A stretch of 64,000 nucleotides of DNA from Cherax quadricarinatus (Eukaryota; Arthropoda; Malacostraca; Decapoda; Parastacidae), in the NCBI RefSeq assembly GCF_038502225.1, contig NW_027196899.1, forward strand, positions 1-64,000. Reading direction: 5' to 3'. The notes below the pieces were generated by a model. It made no database searches. It was not told the DNA's origin and saw nothing but the letters and a program-made list of their open reading frames with translations. Of this stretch, positions 43,230-57,660 are shown in pieces (position 1 is the stretch's first letter; every line of letters starts with the position of its first letter). A program made the translations under genes and the position numbers.

Positions 43230-46150
43230 ACACTGGCCGATTCCCACCAAGGCAGGGTGGCCCGAAAAAGAAAAAATTTCACCATCATTCACTCCATCAC
43301 TGTCTTGCCAGAAGGGTGCTTTACACTACAGTTTTTAAACTGCAACATTAACACCCCTCCTTCAGAGTGCAGGCACTGTACTTCCCATCTCCAGGACTCA
43401 AGTCCGGCCTGCCGGTTTCCCTGAATCCCTTCATAAATGTTACTTTGCTCACACTCCAACAGCACGTCAAGTATTAAAAACCATTTGTCTCCATTCACTC
43501 CTATCAAACACGCTCACGCATGCCTGCTGGAAGTCCAAGCCCCTCGCACACAAAACCTCCTTTACCCCCTCCCTCCAACCCTTCCTAGGCCGACCCCTAC
43601 CCCGCCTTCCTTCCACTACAGACTGATACACTCTTGAAGTCATTCTGTTTCGCTCCATTCTCTCTACATGTCCGAACCACCTCAACAACCCTTCCTCAGC
43701 CCTCTGGACAACAGTTTTGGTAATCCCGCACCTCCTCCTAACTTCCAAACTACGAATTCTCTGCATTATATTCACACCACACATTGCCCTCAGACATGAC
43801 ATCTCCACTGCCTCCAGCCTTCTCCTCGCTGCAACATTCATCACCCATGCTTCACACCCATATAAGAGCGTTGGTAAAACTATACTCTCATACATTCCCC
43901 TCTTTGCCTCCAAGGACAAAGTTCTTTGTCTCCACAGACTCCTAAGTGCACCACTCACTCTTTTTCCCTCATCAATTCTATGATTCACCTCATCTTTCAT
44001 AGACCCATCCGCTGACACGTCCACTCCCAAATATCTGAATACGTTCACCTCCTCCATACTCTCTCCCTCCAATCTGATATTCAATCTTTCATCACCTAAT
44101 CTTTTTGTTATCCTCATAACCTTACTCTTTCCTGTATTCACCTTTAATTTTCTTCTTTTGCACACCCTACCAAATTCATCCACCAATCTCTGCAGCTTCT
44201 CTTCAGAATCTCCCAAGAGCACAGTGTCATCAGCAAAGAGCAGCTGTGACAACTCCCACTTTGTGTGTGATTCTTTATCTTTTAACTCCACGCCTCTTGC
44301 CAAGACCCTCGCATTTACTTCTCTTACAACCCCATCTATAAATATATTAAACAACCACGGTGACATCACACATCCTTGTCTAAGGCCTACTTTTACTGGG
44401 AAAAAATTTCCCTCTTTTCTACATACTCTAACTTGAGCCTCACTATCCTCGTAAAAACTCTTCACTGCTTTCAGTAACCTACCTCCTACACCATACACTT
44501 GCAACATCTGCCACATTGCCCCCCTATCCACCCTGTCATACGCCTTTTCCAAATCCATAAATGCCACAAAGACCTCTTTAGCCTTATCTAAATACTGTTC
44601 ACTTATATGTTTCACTGTAAACACCTGGTCCACACACCCCCTACCTTTCCTAAAGCCTCCTTGTTCATCTGCTATCCTATTCTCCGTCTTACTCTTAATT
44701 CTTTCAATTATAACTCTACCATACACTTTACCAGGTACACTCAACAGACTTATCCCCCTATAATTTTTGCACTCTCTTTTATCCCCTTTGCCTTTATACA
44801 AAGGAACTATGCATGCTCTCTGCCAATCCCTAGGTACCTTACCCTCTTCCATACATTTATTAAATAATTGCACCAACCACTCCAAAACTATATCCCCACC
44901 TGCTTTTAACATTTCTATCTTTATCCCATCAATCCCGGCTGCCTTACCCCCTTTCATTTTACCTACTGCCTCACGAACTTCCCCCACACTCACAACTGGC
45001 TCTTCCTCACTCCTACAAGATGTTATTCCTCCTTGCCCTATACACGAAATCACAGCTTCCCTATCTTCATCAACATTTAACAATTCCTCAAAATATTCCC
45101 TCCATCTTCCCAATACCTCTAACTCTCCATTTAATAACTCTCCTCTCCTATTTTTAACTGACAAATCCATTTGTTCTCTAGGCTTCCTTAACTTGTTAAT
45201 CTCACTCCAAAACTTTTTCTTATTTTCAACAAAATTTGTTGATAACAGCTCACCCACTCTCTCATTTGCTCTCTTTTTACATTGCTTCACCACTCTCTTA
45301 ACCTCTCTCTTTTTCTCCATATACTCTTCCCTCCTTGCATCACTTCTACTTTGTAAAAACTTCTCATATGCTAACTTTTTCTCCCTTACTACTCTCTTTA
45401 CATCATCATTCCACCAATCGCTCCTCTTCCCTCCTGCACCCACTTTCCTGTAACCACAAACTTCTGCTGAACACTCTAACACTACATTTTTAAACCTACC
45501 CCATTCCTCTTCGACCCCATTGCCTATGCTCTCATTAGCCCATCTATCCTCCAATAGCTGTTTATATCTTACCCTAACTGCCTCCTCTTTTAGTTTATAA
45601 ACCTTCACCTCTCTCTTCCCTGATGCTTCTATTCTCCTTGTATCCCATCTACCTTTTACTCTCAGTGTAGCTACAACTAGAAAGTGATCTGATATATCTG
45701 TGGCCCCTCTATAAACATGTACATCCTGAAGTCTACTCAACAGTCTTTTATCTACCAATACATAATCCAACAAACTACTGTCATTTCGCCCTACATCATA
45801 TCGTGTATACTTATTTATCCTCTTTTTCTTAAAATATGTATTACCTATAACTAAACCCCTTTCTATACAAAGTTCAATCAAAGGGCTCCCATTATCATTT
45901 ACACCTGGCACCCCAAACTTACCTACCACACCCTCTCTAAAAGTTTCTCCTACTTTAGCATTCAGGTCCCCTACCACAATTACTCTCTCACTTGGTTCAA
46001 AGGCTCCTATACATTCACTTAACATCTCCCAAAATCTCTCTCTCTCCTCTGCATTCCTCTCTTCTCCAGGTGCATACACGCTTATTATGACCCACTTCTC
46101 GCATCCAACCTTTACTTTAATCCACATAATTCTCGAATTTACATATTCAT
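43230..46150 (-). mobile_element. RTE-type LINE copy 4 (twin of copy 1)
   Basis: Nearly identical in sequence to 13680-16640, including the 3' UTR. It is 5'-truncated at about the same place; the 5' edge adjoins a snap-back element at 46161. Confidence 0.88.
43467..46127 (-). CDS. RTE endonuclease-reverse transcriptase (5'-truncated)
   Basis: 886 uninterrupted codons with the same order of motifs as copy 1: GDLNAKVG, DYVLVDKRL, SDHFLV, GKAAGIDGI, DLEKAYDRVD, LRQGCVMSP, LLFADDTVLL, GRPRKGW. Only a few residues differ from copy 1 (for example EEEWGRF for EEVWGRF, and VGELLSTN for VGEMLSTN). Met at 46127 is internal to the endonuclease; the start of that domain is absent. Confidence 0.85.
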   Translation of the reverse strand: MWIKVKVGCEKWVIISVYAPGEERNAEERERFWEMLSECIGAFEPSERVIVVGDLNAKVGETFREGVVGKFGVPGVNDNGSPLIELCIERGLVIGNTYFKKKRINKYTRYDVGRNDSSLLDYVLVDKRLLSRLQDVHVYRGATDISDHFLVVATLRVKGRWDTRRIEASGKREVKVYKLKEEAVRVRYKQLLEDRWANESIGNGVEEEWGRFKNVVLECSAEVCGYRKVGAGGKRSDWWNDDVKRVVREKKLAYEKFLQSRSDARREEYMEKKREVKRVVKQCKKRANERVGELLSTNFVENKKKFWSEINKLRKPREQMDLSVKNRRGELLNGELEVLGRWREYFEELLNVDEDREAVISCIGQGGITSCRSEEEPVVSVGEVREAVGKMKGGKAAGIDGIKIEMLKAGGDIVLEWLVQLFNKCMEEGKVPRDWQRACIVPLYKGKGDKRECKNYRGISLLSVPGKVYGRVIIERIKSKTENRIADEQGGFRKGRGCVDQVFTVKHISEQYLDKAKEVFVAFMDLEKAYDRVDRGAMWQMLQVYGVGGRLLKAVKSFYEDSEAQVRVCRKEGNFFPVKVGLRQGCVMSPWLFNIFIDGVVREVNARVLARGVELKDKESHTKWELSQLLFADDTVLLGDSEEKLQRLVDEFGRVCKRRKLKVNTGKSKVMRITKRLGDERLNIRLEGESMEEVNVFRYLGVDVSADGSMKDEVNHRIDEGKRVSGALRSLWRQRTLSLEAKRGMYESIVLPTLLYGCEAWVMNVAARRRLEAVEMSCLRAMCGVNIMQRIRSLEVRRRCGITKTVVQRAEEGLLRWFGHVERMERNRMTSRVYQSVVEGRRGRGRPRKGWREGVKEVLCARGLDFQQACVSVFDRSEWRQMVFNT

Positions 46151-46279
46151 ATTCTCTTCATATGTGCGAAGAAGTGGCTTATATACTGTAGACAGGTAAA
46201 GTGAAGCAGTCGTAGGTGGTATCACACTTGACAAATGCAAATGTGGAAGTAGGTCATGTTTAAAGGTTAGGCAAGTGAA

Positions 46280-46665
46280 GAATTCCCTGTATCAAGAGTT
46301 AGTTTAATATGTTTATTATGCTCCCCATACCCATCCTGTGGGCGGTAGTCAAAAGATTACAGAGGTACATAATGGGTCTAGGGACTGGGCCTCAAAGTTT
46401 TGATAGCTGAGCAAGTTACAGAGGTAATGAATTCACAATTTACAAAGGTAATGAACTCACAATTTACAAAGGTAATGAACTCCAGGTAGGTCTAGTCACA
46501 ATCATGACAAGTTACAAAGGTATTTACAGATTACAGAGGTACACAATGGGTCCAGGGACCGGGCTCCAAAGTTTTGATGGCTGAACTAGGTACAAGGTAA
46601 TGAACTCACAAGTTACAAAGGTAATGAACTCACAAGTTACAAAGGTAATGAAATGTATCAAGAGA
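46280..46665. repeat. Minisatellite with higher-order duplication
   Basis: Units of about 25 bp (AATGAACTCACAAGTTACAA and variants) lie inside a longer duplication: 46360-46440 resembles 46536-46612. Confidence 0.75.
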
Positions 46666-46845
46666 CAAAAATATTGCTGTATCTGACACCTATGACTGCT
46701 TCACCTTACCTGTCTACAGTACATAAGCCACTTCTTTGCACATATTCTGAATTATTTTCAAGACTGCTGGACTGATTACATTGACACAAGATTGAGTTAC
46801 TGATTACCTTAAACTCCTCCTGTTCTTCACCATTCTCCTTTGTAT

Positions 46846-46881
46846 GGACTGATGAAGCCACTGTGTGGCAAAACGTTTCCT
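46846..46881 (+). ncRNA. Mutated hammerhead-like motif
   Basis: Stem I GGA/TCC, core CTGATGA (46849-46855) and stem II GCCAC/GTGGC are kept, but the G of GAAA is A (GGCAAAAC). That G is a general-base residue in hammerheads, so this copy should be inactive. Confidence 0.5.
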
Positions 46882-46946
46882 CAGTAAAGATTCCCAAGTA
46901 TTGCACATGTGTCTAATTTATCAGCATATCGGTTATCTGAACCATT

Positions 46947-49150
46947 TATCTACGTTATTTCTGGTTCTTACCTGGTTCGATATCCTCAGTATTTTATTAA
47001 TATCTCCTTTGTTTATGCCCATCATCCACTTATACACTTCGATGATATCTCCTCTCATTCTCTACACATATGCTGCTATGTATGATAATTATATGTAACT
47101 GTATTTGTGTATACCTGAATAAACTTACTTCTGTGTCTCTCCAGAGAGTGAAGATTCAAGGCTCTATCTTCATACAAGAGATTCCTTATACAGTAAATCA
47201 TTTTAGCCATTTTTCTCTGCATTTTCTCCAAGAAACTATATGCATACTGTAGTAAGAAGACCAAAACTGAGCGGCATAACCCAATTGAGGCCTCACCAGT
47301 GTTGTATTGAGCTATAAAACAACTTTTGTACTTCTGTTAGTTATACTTCTTGAAATAAATCCTAGTAATCTGTTAGCCTTATTGCGCACACTTAGGCACT
47401 GTTGTCTTCTGCTTACCATGTCTCCCAAGTCTTTTTCACATTCTGTAAGATCAAGCTCTATTTTCCCTAGTTTATAACTCCGAGGGTTATTTTTATTCCC
47501 AAGGATTAGGACTTTACATTTGTCCACATTAAACTTCGTCTGCCACTTTTCATACCAAGGCATTAATTTGTCCAAATCCTTCTGGAGTTCACTGGTACCC
47601 TCCTAAGAAGGAATCATACGGCCTATTTTCGTATCATCAGCATATTGTCTCAAGTCACTGGTAATTCCGGAATCAAGGTCATTAATGTAAATTATGAACA
47701 ACATTAGGCCTAAAACTGATCCTTGTGGAACGCCACTAGTGATTAATCCCCATTCAGATTTGACCCCATTAACGGAAACTCTCTGCTTTCTATTGGTAAG
47801 CCATGCCTCTATCCATGCTAGAACTTTACCTCCAATACCATGAGCTGCCATTTTTCTTAAGAGTCTCTTGTGAGGTACTCTATCGAGGGCTTTACTGAAA
47901 TCCAAATAAACAATGTCATATTCTTTATCACTGTCTATTGCCTCAAATGTTTTATTGAAGAACGTCAGTAAATTTGTCAGGCAGGAACGACCTCTCGTGA
48001 ACCCATGCTGAGATTCATTAATCAAATTATGTTCTTCAAGGTGACTTCTAATAATATCAGCTATAATTGATTCTAATAATTTGCTTACTATAGAAGTCAG
48101 GCTTATTGGACGGTAATTTGATGGAATGGACTTATCCCCCTGATTTGAATATAGGAACTACATTAGCTATCATCCAGATCTCTGGTACAACACCAGTTAG
48201 GATGGGCACATTAAACACGCTCGTTAATGATTGACTAAGTTCCATATTGCATTCTTTAAGTACCCTGGAAAACAACTCATTGGGTCCCGGGGACTTATTT
48301 TGTTTCAGTTTATCTATCTGTATGATATGACCATGTCCTTCGTGACAGTAATATTACTTAATTTGAATTCTTCAGGAACTGAATAATTTTAATTTCTGGA
48401 ATTTCATTTACGTCTTCTTGTTTAAAGACCGACCAAAAATAATCATTATATAGAGAACACATTTCCAGTTCGTGTATCGTTCCAGTCACGGTATTGTGCC
48501 TTTTTTTGTTATTTCCAGTTCGTTATCCGTCAGCTGTCCATTCTCAATTTTCAGAGGTCCTACTTTTTCACTTGAAAGAACCCTTTTGTATTAGTTTTTG
48601 ATTCATTATCAACCTTAATTTCATAGTCATGTTTAGCCTTTCTAATCCCTTTTTTTACTTCTCTTTTAAACTGAACATATTGGTCAATAAAGTTAACCTC
48701 TCCTCTTTTGATGCGCCTACCAATAACTCTTTTCTCTCCTAATAGATGCTTCAGCCTCCTGTTACCCCATTTGGGATCGTTATTATTTGACCTAATTTAT
48801 CCTTGGGGAATATATATATATATATATACTCTGAGCAAGTAGTACTATATTAAGAAAAAAATCATTAACGCAAATCCCTTCGTAATCGTATATATGATCA
48901 TCGTCAATAAAATCATTAGCTAGATTACCCCAATCGAGATTATACAGGTGTTCCCTAAGCCAAACATAATCGGCAGAACGAACATCGGGGACTTGTACCA
49001 TATTATTCTTATTCTCGTACTCCCAGGCAATATTAAAAATTATGGATTTGTGATCACTTGTGCCAAGTTCTTCAGTGATCTCTAGATTATTAACGAAGGT
49101 TTCCTTATTTGACAAGACTATGTCGTGCAAATTATTACCTCTGGTAGGCT
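46947..49150 (-). pseudogene. Decayed CR1 LINE
   Basis: Minus-strand pieces in CR1 order: endonuclease C-terminus (LHDIVLSNKETFVNNLEI, SDHKSI, 49130-48792), linker, RT (140-codon frame at 48025-47603 with RGRSCLTNLL, DIVYLDFSKALDRVPH and GVPQGSVLG), FADD altered to YADD (QYADDTKIGR), thumb and C-terminal fragments to about 46950. Several frame breaks. Relatively closer to the CR1 at 26.4-27.5 kb than to the full-length copy. The octamer tail is missing. Confidence 0.75.
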
Positions 49151-51480
49151 CTGATTACATGTTATCTGGCCCCATCGCCTTTGAGGTATCTAGCTCACTC
49201 AGCAGCCTCTTCACTTCTTTCTCGGTTGTGTGTACTGTCTCCAACGCTTGGTGGTGTACCCCACTTCTCCGTCTTTCTGGAGTCCCTTCTGTCTCTGTGA
49301 ACACTTCCTTGAATCGCATGCTGATTTCCTCACATACTTCGTGGTCGTTTCTTGTTGTCTCTCCTCCTTCCTCCCTTAGCCTGATTATCTGGTCCTTGAC
49401 TGTTGTTTTCTTCCTGATGTGGCTGTATATCAGCTTCGGGTCAGATCTGGCTTTCGCTGCTATGTCGCTTTCATAGTATCGTTGAGCCTCCCTTCTTACC
49501 CGTATATATTCATTTATTTCTGGCTCTATGACTGTTCTCCTTATTCTCCTGGGTCCTTTGCCCTCCATAGTTCTTCCATTCCCTAGGACACTTGGTTTTT
49601 GCCTCCCTGCACCTTCAGGTAAACCATGGGCTCATCCTGGCTTTTTCATTATTCCTGTTACCGTCGGGTACAAACCTGTCCTCAGCTTCCTTTCATATTG
49701 TTGTTACATATTCCATCATCTCGTTTACTGGATTCCCTGCCAGTTCTCTGCCACACTGAACCCCATTCAGGAAGTTCCTCATTACTGCATAGTCCCCTTT
49801 CTTGTAGTTTGGCTTCGTTTGCCCAACCCTTCCTGCTTCCCCCTCCACTTGTAACTCTACAGTGTATTCGAAGCTTAAAACCACATGATCGCTGGCCCCA
49901 AGGAGTCTTTCATATGTGATGTCCTCAATATCTGCACTACTCAAGGTGAATACTAGGTCCAGTCTCGCTGGTTCATTCTCTTGTCTCTCTCTGGTAGTGT
50001 CCCTTATGTGTTGGTACATGAAGTTTTCCAGTACCATCTCCATCGTCTTAGCCCTCCACGTTTCTTGGCCCCCAGGTGGCTCCAAGTTCTCCCAATCAAT
50101 TTCCTTGTGGTTGAAATCACACATGATCAGTAGCTTTGCCCTGCTCGCATGAGCCCTTCTGGCCACTCCAGCCAGTGGGTCAACTATCGCTTTATTACTC
50201 TCATTATACTCTTGCCTTGGCCTCCTGCTGTTCTGTGGTGGGTTATACATCAGTGCAATTAACACCTTGCGACCTCCAGACTGAAGCATTCCTACTATGT
50301 AATCTCTTGCTTTTCCACTGTCTCCTCTCTCCAGCTCATCAAAATTCCATCAGTTTTTGATCAGCAGTGCCACTCCTCCACCCCTACCCTGTTCTCTCTG
50401 TCTTTCCTCAGGATCTGATATCCCATTGGAAAGATGGCATCTGTTATCATACCTGTGAGCTTCGTTTCTGTGAGAGCTATGATGTCCGGTGATGCTTCTA
50501 TGGCTCGTGCCACTCCTCCCACTTATTTGTTATTCCATCAGCATTTGTGTACCATACCTACAGTTTCCTCTCCAACACTGTGTTATAGGGGGTCTGTGAG
50601 GATGGGAGACCTGGTAGTGTACTTTGGGATTTTATAGCTGAGTGTTGGGTAGGAGCTGGAGTGTGGATTGTAGTCTGTGTTGGGATAGCCTGATTGATTG
50701 TGGGGTTCTTGGGATGATTCTGTGTGTGCTTACTCTCCTCTGGTTGTCCTCTGCTGATTCTGTCCTTGTCTCTCTTCCTAGCTCCTTTCGGTTTTGTGTC
50801 CTCTCCCTCAGCTGATGTCGTTCTGTTTGTATTTTGTCTCGGTCTAGGAACACCCTCTTGTATTCTGCCAAGTACTTTAACCATAGTTTCTCTTGGAGGA
50901 TCCCGTTCTGCACTGTTTCTGTCCTGAAAATCAGCTTGATCGGTCGTTTTCTCCCTTTCAAGTAACCTCATAGTCTCTAAAAAATTTACAATCTCGGACA
51001 TGTCCTCTTTACCTATTTCTGTGATGATGTGTATCCTTCCGTCGCTCTCCTGAAGCCCATGAATAAGCACTGACTTTGCCCTTTCCTCCTCCCATTGCCT
51101 TTCCCTCTGTGACTCTGATTCCTGTCTGCACATGGCCATTTTCTCCCTTGTTTTTTTGCAGTAGCTCTTGATAGCATGGTCGTGCCTCTGCATTTGACCT
51201 ATCACCTTCTCCACCTGCACCCAGCTGCTCTCTCCCTTCACTCCTTGGCCCTGCTTGGTAGGCTAATATGGCCTTAGTGTAAGTTATATCTCCTTCCTTC
51301 CCGCTGTAACTCGCTTTAGCCTGTTTACATCATTTTCTATGCCCCTTATCCTGGCTACTGCAGTTTTGACTTGTGACTCCCAATTCTTCTCCTCCTCCAA
51401 CCTCTTTTCCAATTTCACAGAAAGCTGTCTCCATTTTTGCAAGAAAGTTCTCCTAGTTTTCTCTCCCACTCTTGTTCCAT
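49151..51480 (-). pseudogene. CR1-group family-2 LINE, copy c: 5' half
   Basis: Minus strand. Coiled-coil frame at 51469-51284, then ORF1-like frame 51241-50558 with an RRM-like SVLIHGLQESDG segment and a basic tail. Endonuclease pieces follow: ALTETKL near 50460, FxNPPQNSRR and LLIMCDFNHKEIDWENL (50289-49693), GASDHVVLSF. The linker 49568-49155 ends at SKAMGPDN, just before the RT. The RT half is absent; a decayed CR1 adjoins. The first and second halves of the family can be reconstructed only by comparison with copies a and b. Confidence 0.65.
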
Positions 51481-54339
<2,859 letters not shown>

Positions 54340-54514
54340 AGGGCATCATCCTTCATATAGAATGCGTCATCAGTAAGTTTTGAAGCCCAGCATAAGATGT
54401 ATTATTTATTGAATATTCATGGATATCATTACTATTTATTCAGTAAAGTTTGGCACATTCGTCTTACGCCAGACATTAATAACACTATACATGCTTTCAA
54501 GAACCCAGACCAGT

Positions 54515-54620
54515 GTTGTTAGGTAAGACACATATGCAACAGTTAGGTATCTTTCGAAATAAAGATACCTAACTGTTGCATATGTGTCTTACCTAACAAC
54601 CTGTCGGTATTTTATACCAT
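54515..54620 (+). repeat. 40-bp perfect snap-back of Penelope-like type
   Basis: Perfect arms 54515-54554 and 54561-54600 around CGAAAT. The right arm reads AAAGATACCTAACTGTTGC, then GTGTCTTACC, and is followed by CCTGTCGG and the hairpin GGTATTTTATACC, the 3' segment shared with the other snap-back loci. Confidence 0.85.
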
Positions 54621-54639
54621 TTTAATGTTCAACCCACAC

Positions 54640-55150
54640 CAGTGATGAAAATTTGAGGCCAAGCAAAAGAGGCATACCCCATTTATGGCACGGGTGCAAA
54701 CTAATTTAATTTTTTTAACTATTTTGCTATATTGACAAATTTGCCTGAACACAGACAAAACTTAACAATTACTATCTTGTCCGTATGATGCATCAGCCAT
54801 TAAATATTGAATATGGTCAAAACATGTAAACTTAAATTTATTTAACTTGATTTAAGACAAAAACTTCACATGATTTTACAGATACAGTGGTCAAATTTGT
54901 ACTTACACACCTGAATTTCACTCTCCACTGTCATCAGATTAAGAAGCACATGTTTTATGAATGTTTGAAGCTACGCCACTGAGGGTTTTGGAAATTACTG
55001 GAGCCATTCCAGGATGCTGGGAATCGGTACAACAGTTTTGGTCAGAGGGCGCCTACACATGCCAGTCGTTCCAAAACTCTGATCGTGTTACCCTACTGAA
55101 AATTTGAAGCCGATTGGATGTGGCGTTCTCGAGTTTAGAGCAAAAGAAAA
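54640..55150 (-). repeat. Diverged intron repeat (inverted partner of 31.7-32.2 kb)
   Basis: Contains GATGCATCAGCCATTAAAT, GACAAATTTGCCTGAAC and AACAGTTTTGG in reverse orientation to the blocks at 31690-32190, in the expected reversed order. Confidence 0.5.
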
Positions 55151-56156
55151 ACGGAAACTTGGAGGAAGAAAATGAAGAAAAAATACTTTATTTTATACAT
55201 AATATAATATGGCGGGGTTCGTTTTGGAAGCAGCTTTAAACCATTTATTAAAATACGTCGTCTATCTGTAGGGTTATTAGTTAAACAATACACAGTACAA
55301 TTAGTAAACAAGGACTGTAAATGTAATTACAAAACACATCTCAAAACACTTAGCCACTTTAAACAGTACAATTACATTCGTTGTGAACTTCGCTTATCTT
55401 CTACTTCAATATGCATAATTTTTCTGCTCCCTTAATATAACTGTTATGACACTTCACTGCACTGTTGGTCACCATATATTACTGTTCCATCATATCGCTG
55501 TTGACCACTGTTTATCAGTGTTCTTCTATATCACTTCACTGAGCTCTGTTGATCGCAGTAAGTCTCGTATCTACATTTCATGGCGCTCTCTTGATCACAT
55601 TACATTTCTTTTTTTTACTGTATTACTTCAAAAAGCACCGTGAATCACAACAAATTACTGTTCCACCATATCACTTCACAGTCACTATTGATCACTAAAC
55701 ACTGACCATTAGTTGTACGCATTACCGTTGGCAATTGCATCTCCATTCTACGTCTTGCCTCTTCCAGCCTAACACCTTGCGCTACTGACTGACTTGTCTG
55801 TCTCAGCTCGATGCTCATCAATCCTTAAATACGGTGAATATTTTTCAAAACATCTATTCAGGGAAACCCTGCCCACACTCTGACTCTTACTCACAATAGT
55901 CACCGAAGCCGAAGTCTGAGACTGACGGGTATTCGCTTGTCAAACCAGAACACGATGCCGTGGAACACTTTCATTCCAAAATTTAACAGTTATCTATCTT
56001 CATCATGATTAGCTATCAATTTTCCTATTAATATTTAGTTTTCATTTGAATTACGACCAGGAAAAAACACTTCATATTCATATATTTATAATGTGGTTTA
56101 CATTCTGTACTATTTACCATACATGATTAATATAATTATGGACTTGACTCCTGCAG
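55151..56156 (+). other. End of the large esterase intron
   Basis: AT-rich, with loosely repeated ATCACTTCACTG and GTTGATCAC-type phrases near 55440-55700. No exon or element recognised. Confidence 0.45.
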
Positions 56157-56335
56157 CGCTGTACCTACAAGATAGCCTTCGAAGCTCCCTGGAGACTAAC
56201 TTTCCAGTGACGGGGCCAGCCAGTGTCCAGACTACTGATGACACGGAAGACCCCGAGGGCATCGCCCTCAAGTTATATCACCATTACCTTGGCCAAGTGA
56301 AGTTCGATCTCCCACGAAGAGATAATACCATTGAG
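56157..56335 (+). CDS. Carboxylesterase exon 6
   Basis: 179 nt, phase 1 to 0. It reads LYLQDSLRSSLETNFPV, then DDTEDPEGIALKLYHHYLG and DLPRRDNTIE. This corresponds to the lid/helical region after the catalytic acid. Acceptor CCTGCAG, donor GAG|GTGAGA. Phase matches exon 5 across the 21.3-kb intron. Confidence 0.85.
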
Positions 56336-56378
56336 GTGAGAGCAGTTGTCTTAATTTATGTTCATAGACTCTTTTTCA

Positions 56379-57123
56379 TAGGGTGAGCGGTGCACTTAGG
56401 AGTCTGTGGAGACAAAGAACTTTGTCCTTGGAGGCAAAGAGGGGAATGTATGAGAGTATAGTTTTACCAACGCTCTTATATGGGTGTGAAGCATGGGTGA
56501 TGAATGTTGCAGCGAGGAGAAGGCTGGAGGCAGTGGAGATGTCATGTCTGAGGGCAATGTGTGGTGTGTATATAATGCAGAGAATTCGTAGTTTGGAAGT
56601 TAGGAGGAGGTGCAGGATTACCAAAACTGTTGTCCAGAGGGCTGAGGAAGGGTTGTTGAGGTGGTTCGGACAGTAGAGAGAATGGAGCGAAACAGAATGA
56701 CTTCAAGAGTGTATCAGTCTGTAGTGGAAGGAAGGCGGGGTAGGGGTCGGCCTAGGAAAGGTTGGAGGGAGGGGGTAAAGGAGGTTTTGTGTGAGAGGGG
56801 CTTGGACTTCCAGCAGGCATGTGTGAGCGTGTTTGATAGGAGTGAATGGAGACAAATGGTTTTTAATACTTGACGTGCTGTTGGAGTGTGAGCAAAGTAA
56901 CATTTATGAAGGGATTCAGGGAAACCGGCAGGCCGGTCTTGAGTCCTGGAGATGGAAGTACAGTGCCTGCACTCTGAAGGAGGGGTGTTAATGTTGCAGT
57001 TTAAAAACTGTAGTGTAAAGCACCCTTCTGTCAAGACAGTGATGGAGTGAATGATGGTGAAAGTTTTTCTTTTTCGGGCCACCCTGCCTTGGTGGGAATC
57101 GGCAAGTGTGTTAATAAGAAAAA
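56379..57123 (+). mobile_element. RTE 3' fragment with 14-bp target duplication
   Basis: 745-bp plus-strand insertion in the intron between exons 6 and 7. It carries the RTE C-terminus (SGALRSLWRQRTLSLEAKRG to the end, one 1-bp frame break near 56672) and the 3' UTR ending GTGTTAATAAGAAAAA. TAGACTCTTTTTCA is present on both sides (56365-56378 and 57124-57137). It is close in sequence to copies 1, 3 and 4. Confidence 0.9.
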
Positions 57124-57197
57124 TAGACTCTTTTTCAACAACAGCAAAATCCCAGCTGATCGAAGCATATGTTAATTAAACGCATTTTAATCTCCAG

Positions 57198-57348
57198 CTG
57201 ATGAGTGATCGGCACTTCAAGATTTGTCATGACTGGACTAGCGAGCATCACGCGAAACACCAGGCAGCCAAGACCTACAGATATGAACTCAAACATCACG
57301 CTGAGCTTTCCACCACAGACTTCTTTGGTATCGATTTCGACCCTCCCT
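57198..57348 (+). CDS. Carboxylesterase exon 7
   Basis: 151 nt, phase 0 to 1. It reads LMSDRHFKICHDWTSEHH, AAKTYRYELKHH and FFGIDFDPP. (K)TYxYEFxH is a conserved strand before the catalytic-histidine loop. Acceptor TCTCCAG, donor T|GTAAGT. The next residues should lead to GVSHxDEL, which would be in the missing exon. Confidence 0.85.
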
Positions 57349-57429
57349 GTAAGTTTATAAGCGGAAGCCGATGAGCATTTGCTTCAAGAAATGGTCGAAA
57401 GCGTGTAACTGTTGCTAACGTAAGGAGTA

Positions 57430-57660
57430 TCAGTTAGCAGCTCCTGTAGTAACCACTGCTAACTCTTGTAGTACCCATTGCTAACCCCTATACCTTTAGG
57501 TAGCTCCTGTAGTACCTATTGACAGCTCTTTGTTGAAGCCGTTGATAACTTCAGTGCTTACCGTTAGTAGCTCCTGTAGTAGCCGTTGATAACTCATGTA
57601 GCAGTCTTTGATAGCTCTTGTGATAGTCGTTGCGAACTGCTGTAGTAGCTGTTATTGGCT
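57430..57660. repeat. Degenerate ~23-bp minisatellite
   Basis: About ten imperfect units resembling AGCTCCTGTAGTAGCCGTTG with spacing of 20-27 bp, just inside the intron after exon 7. Confidence 0.75.

Larger units (their letters stand above)
46161..46946 (+). mobile_element. Penelope-like snap-back element with ~55-bp arms
   Basis: Arms at about 46161-46215 and 46687-46744 are inverted copies differing at a few positions, enclosing a minisatellite. Right of the second arm come a TACATAAG box, a mutated hammerhead motif (46846-46881), TAAAGATTCCCA and the terminal hairpin GGTTATCTGAACC (46930-46942), in the same order as at 33344-33827. Confidence 0.65.
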
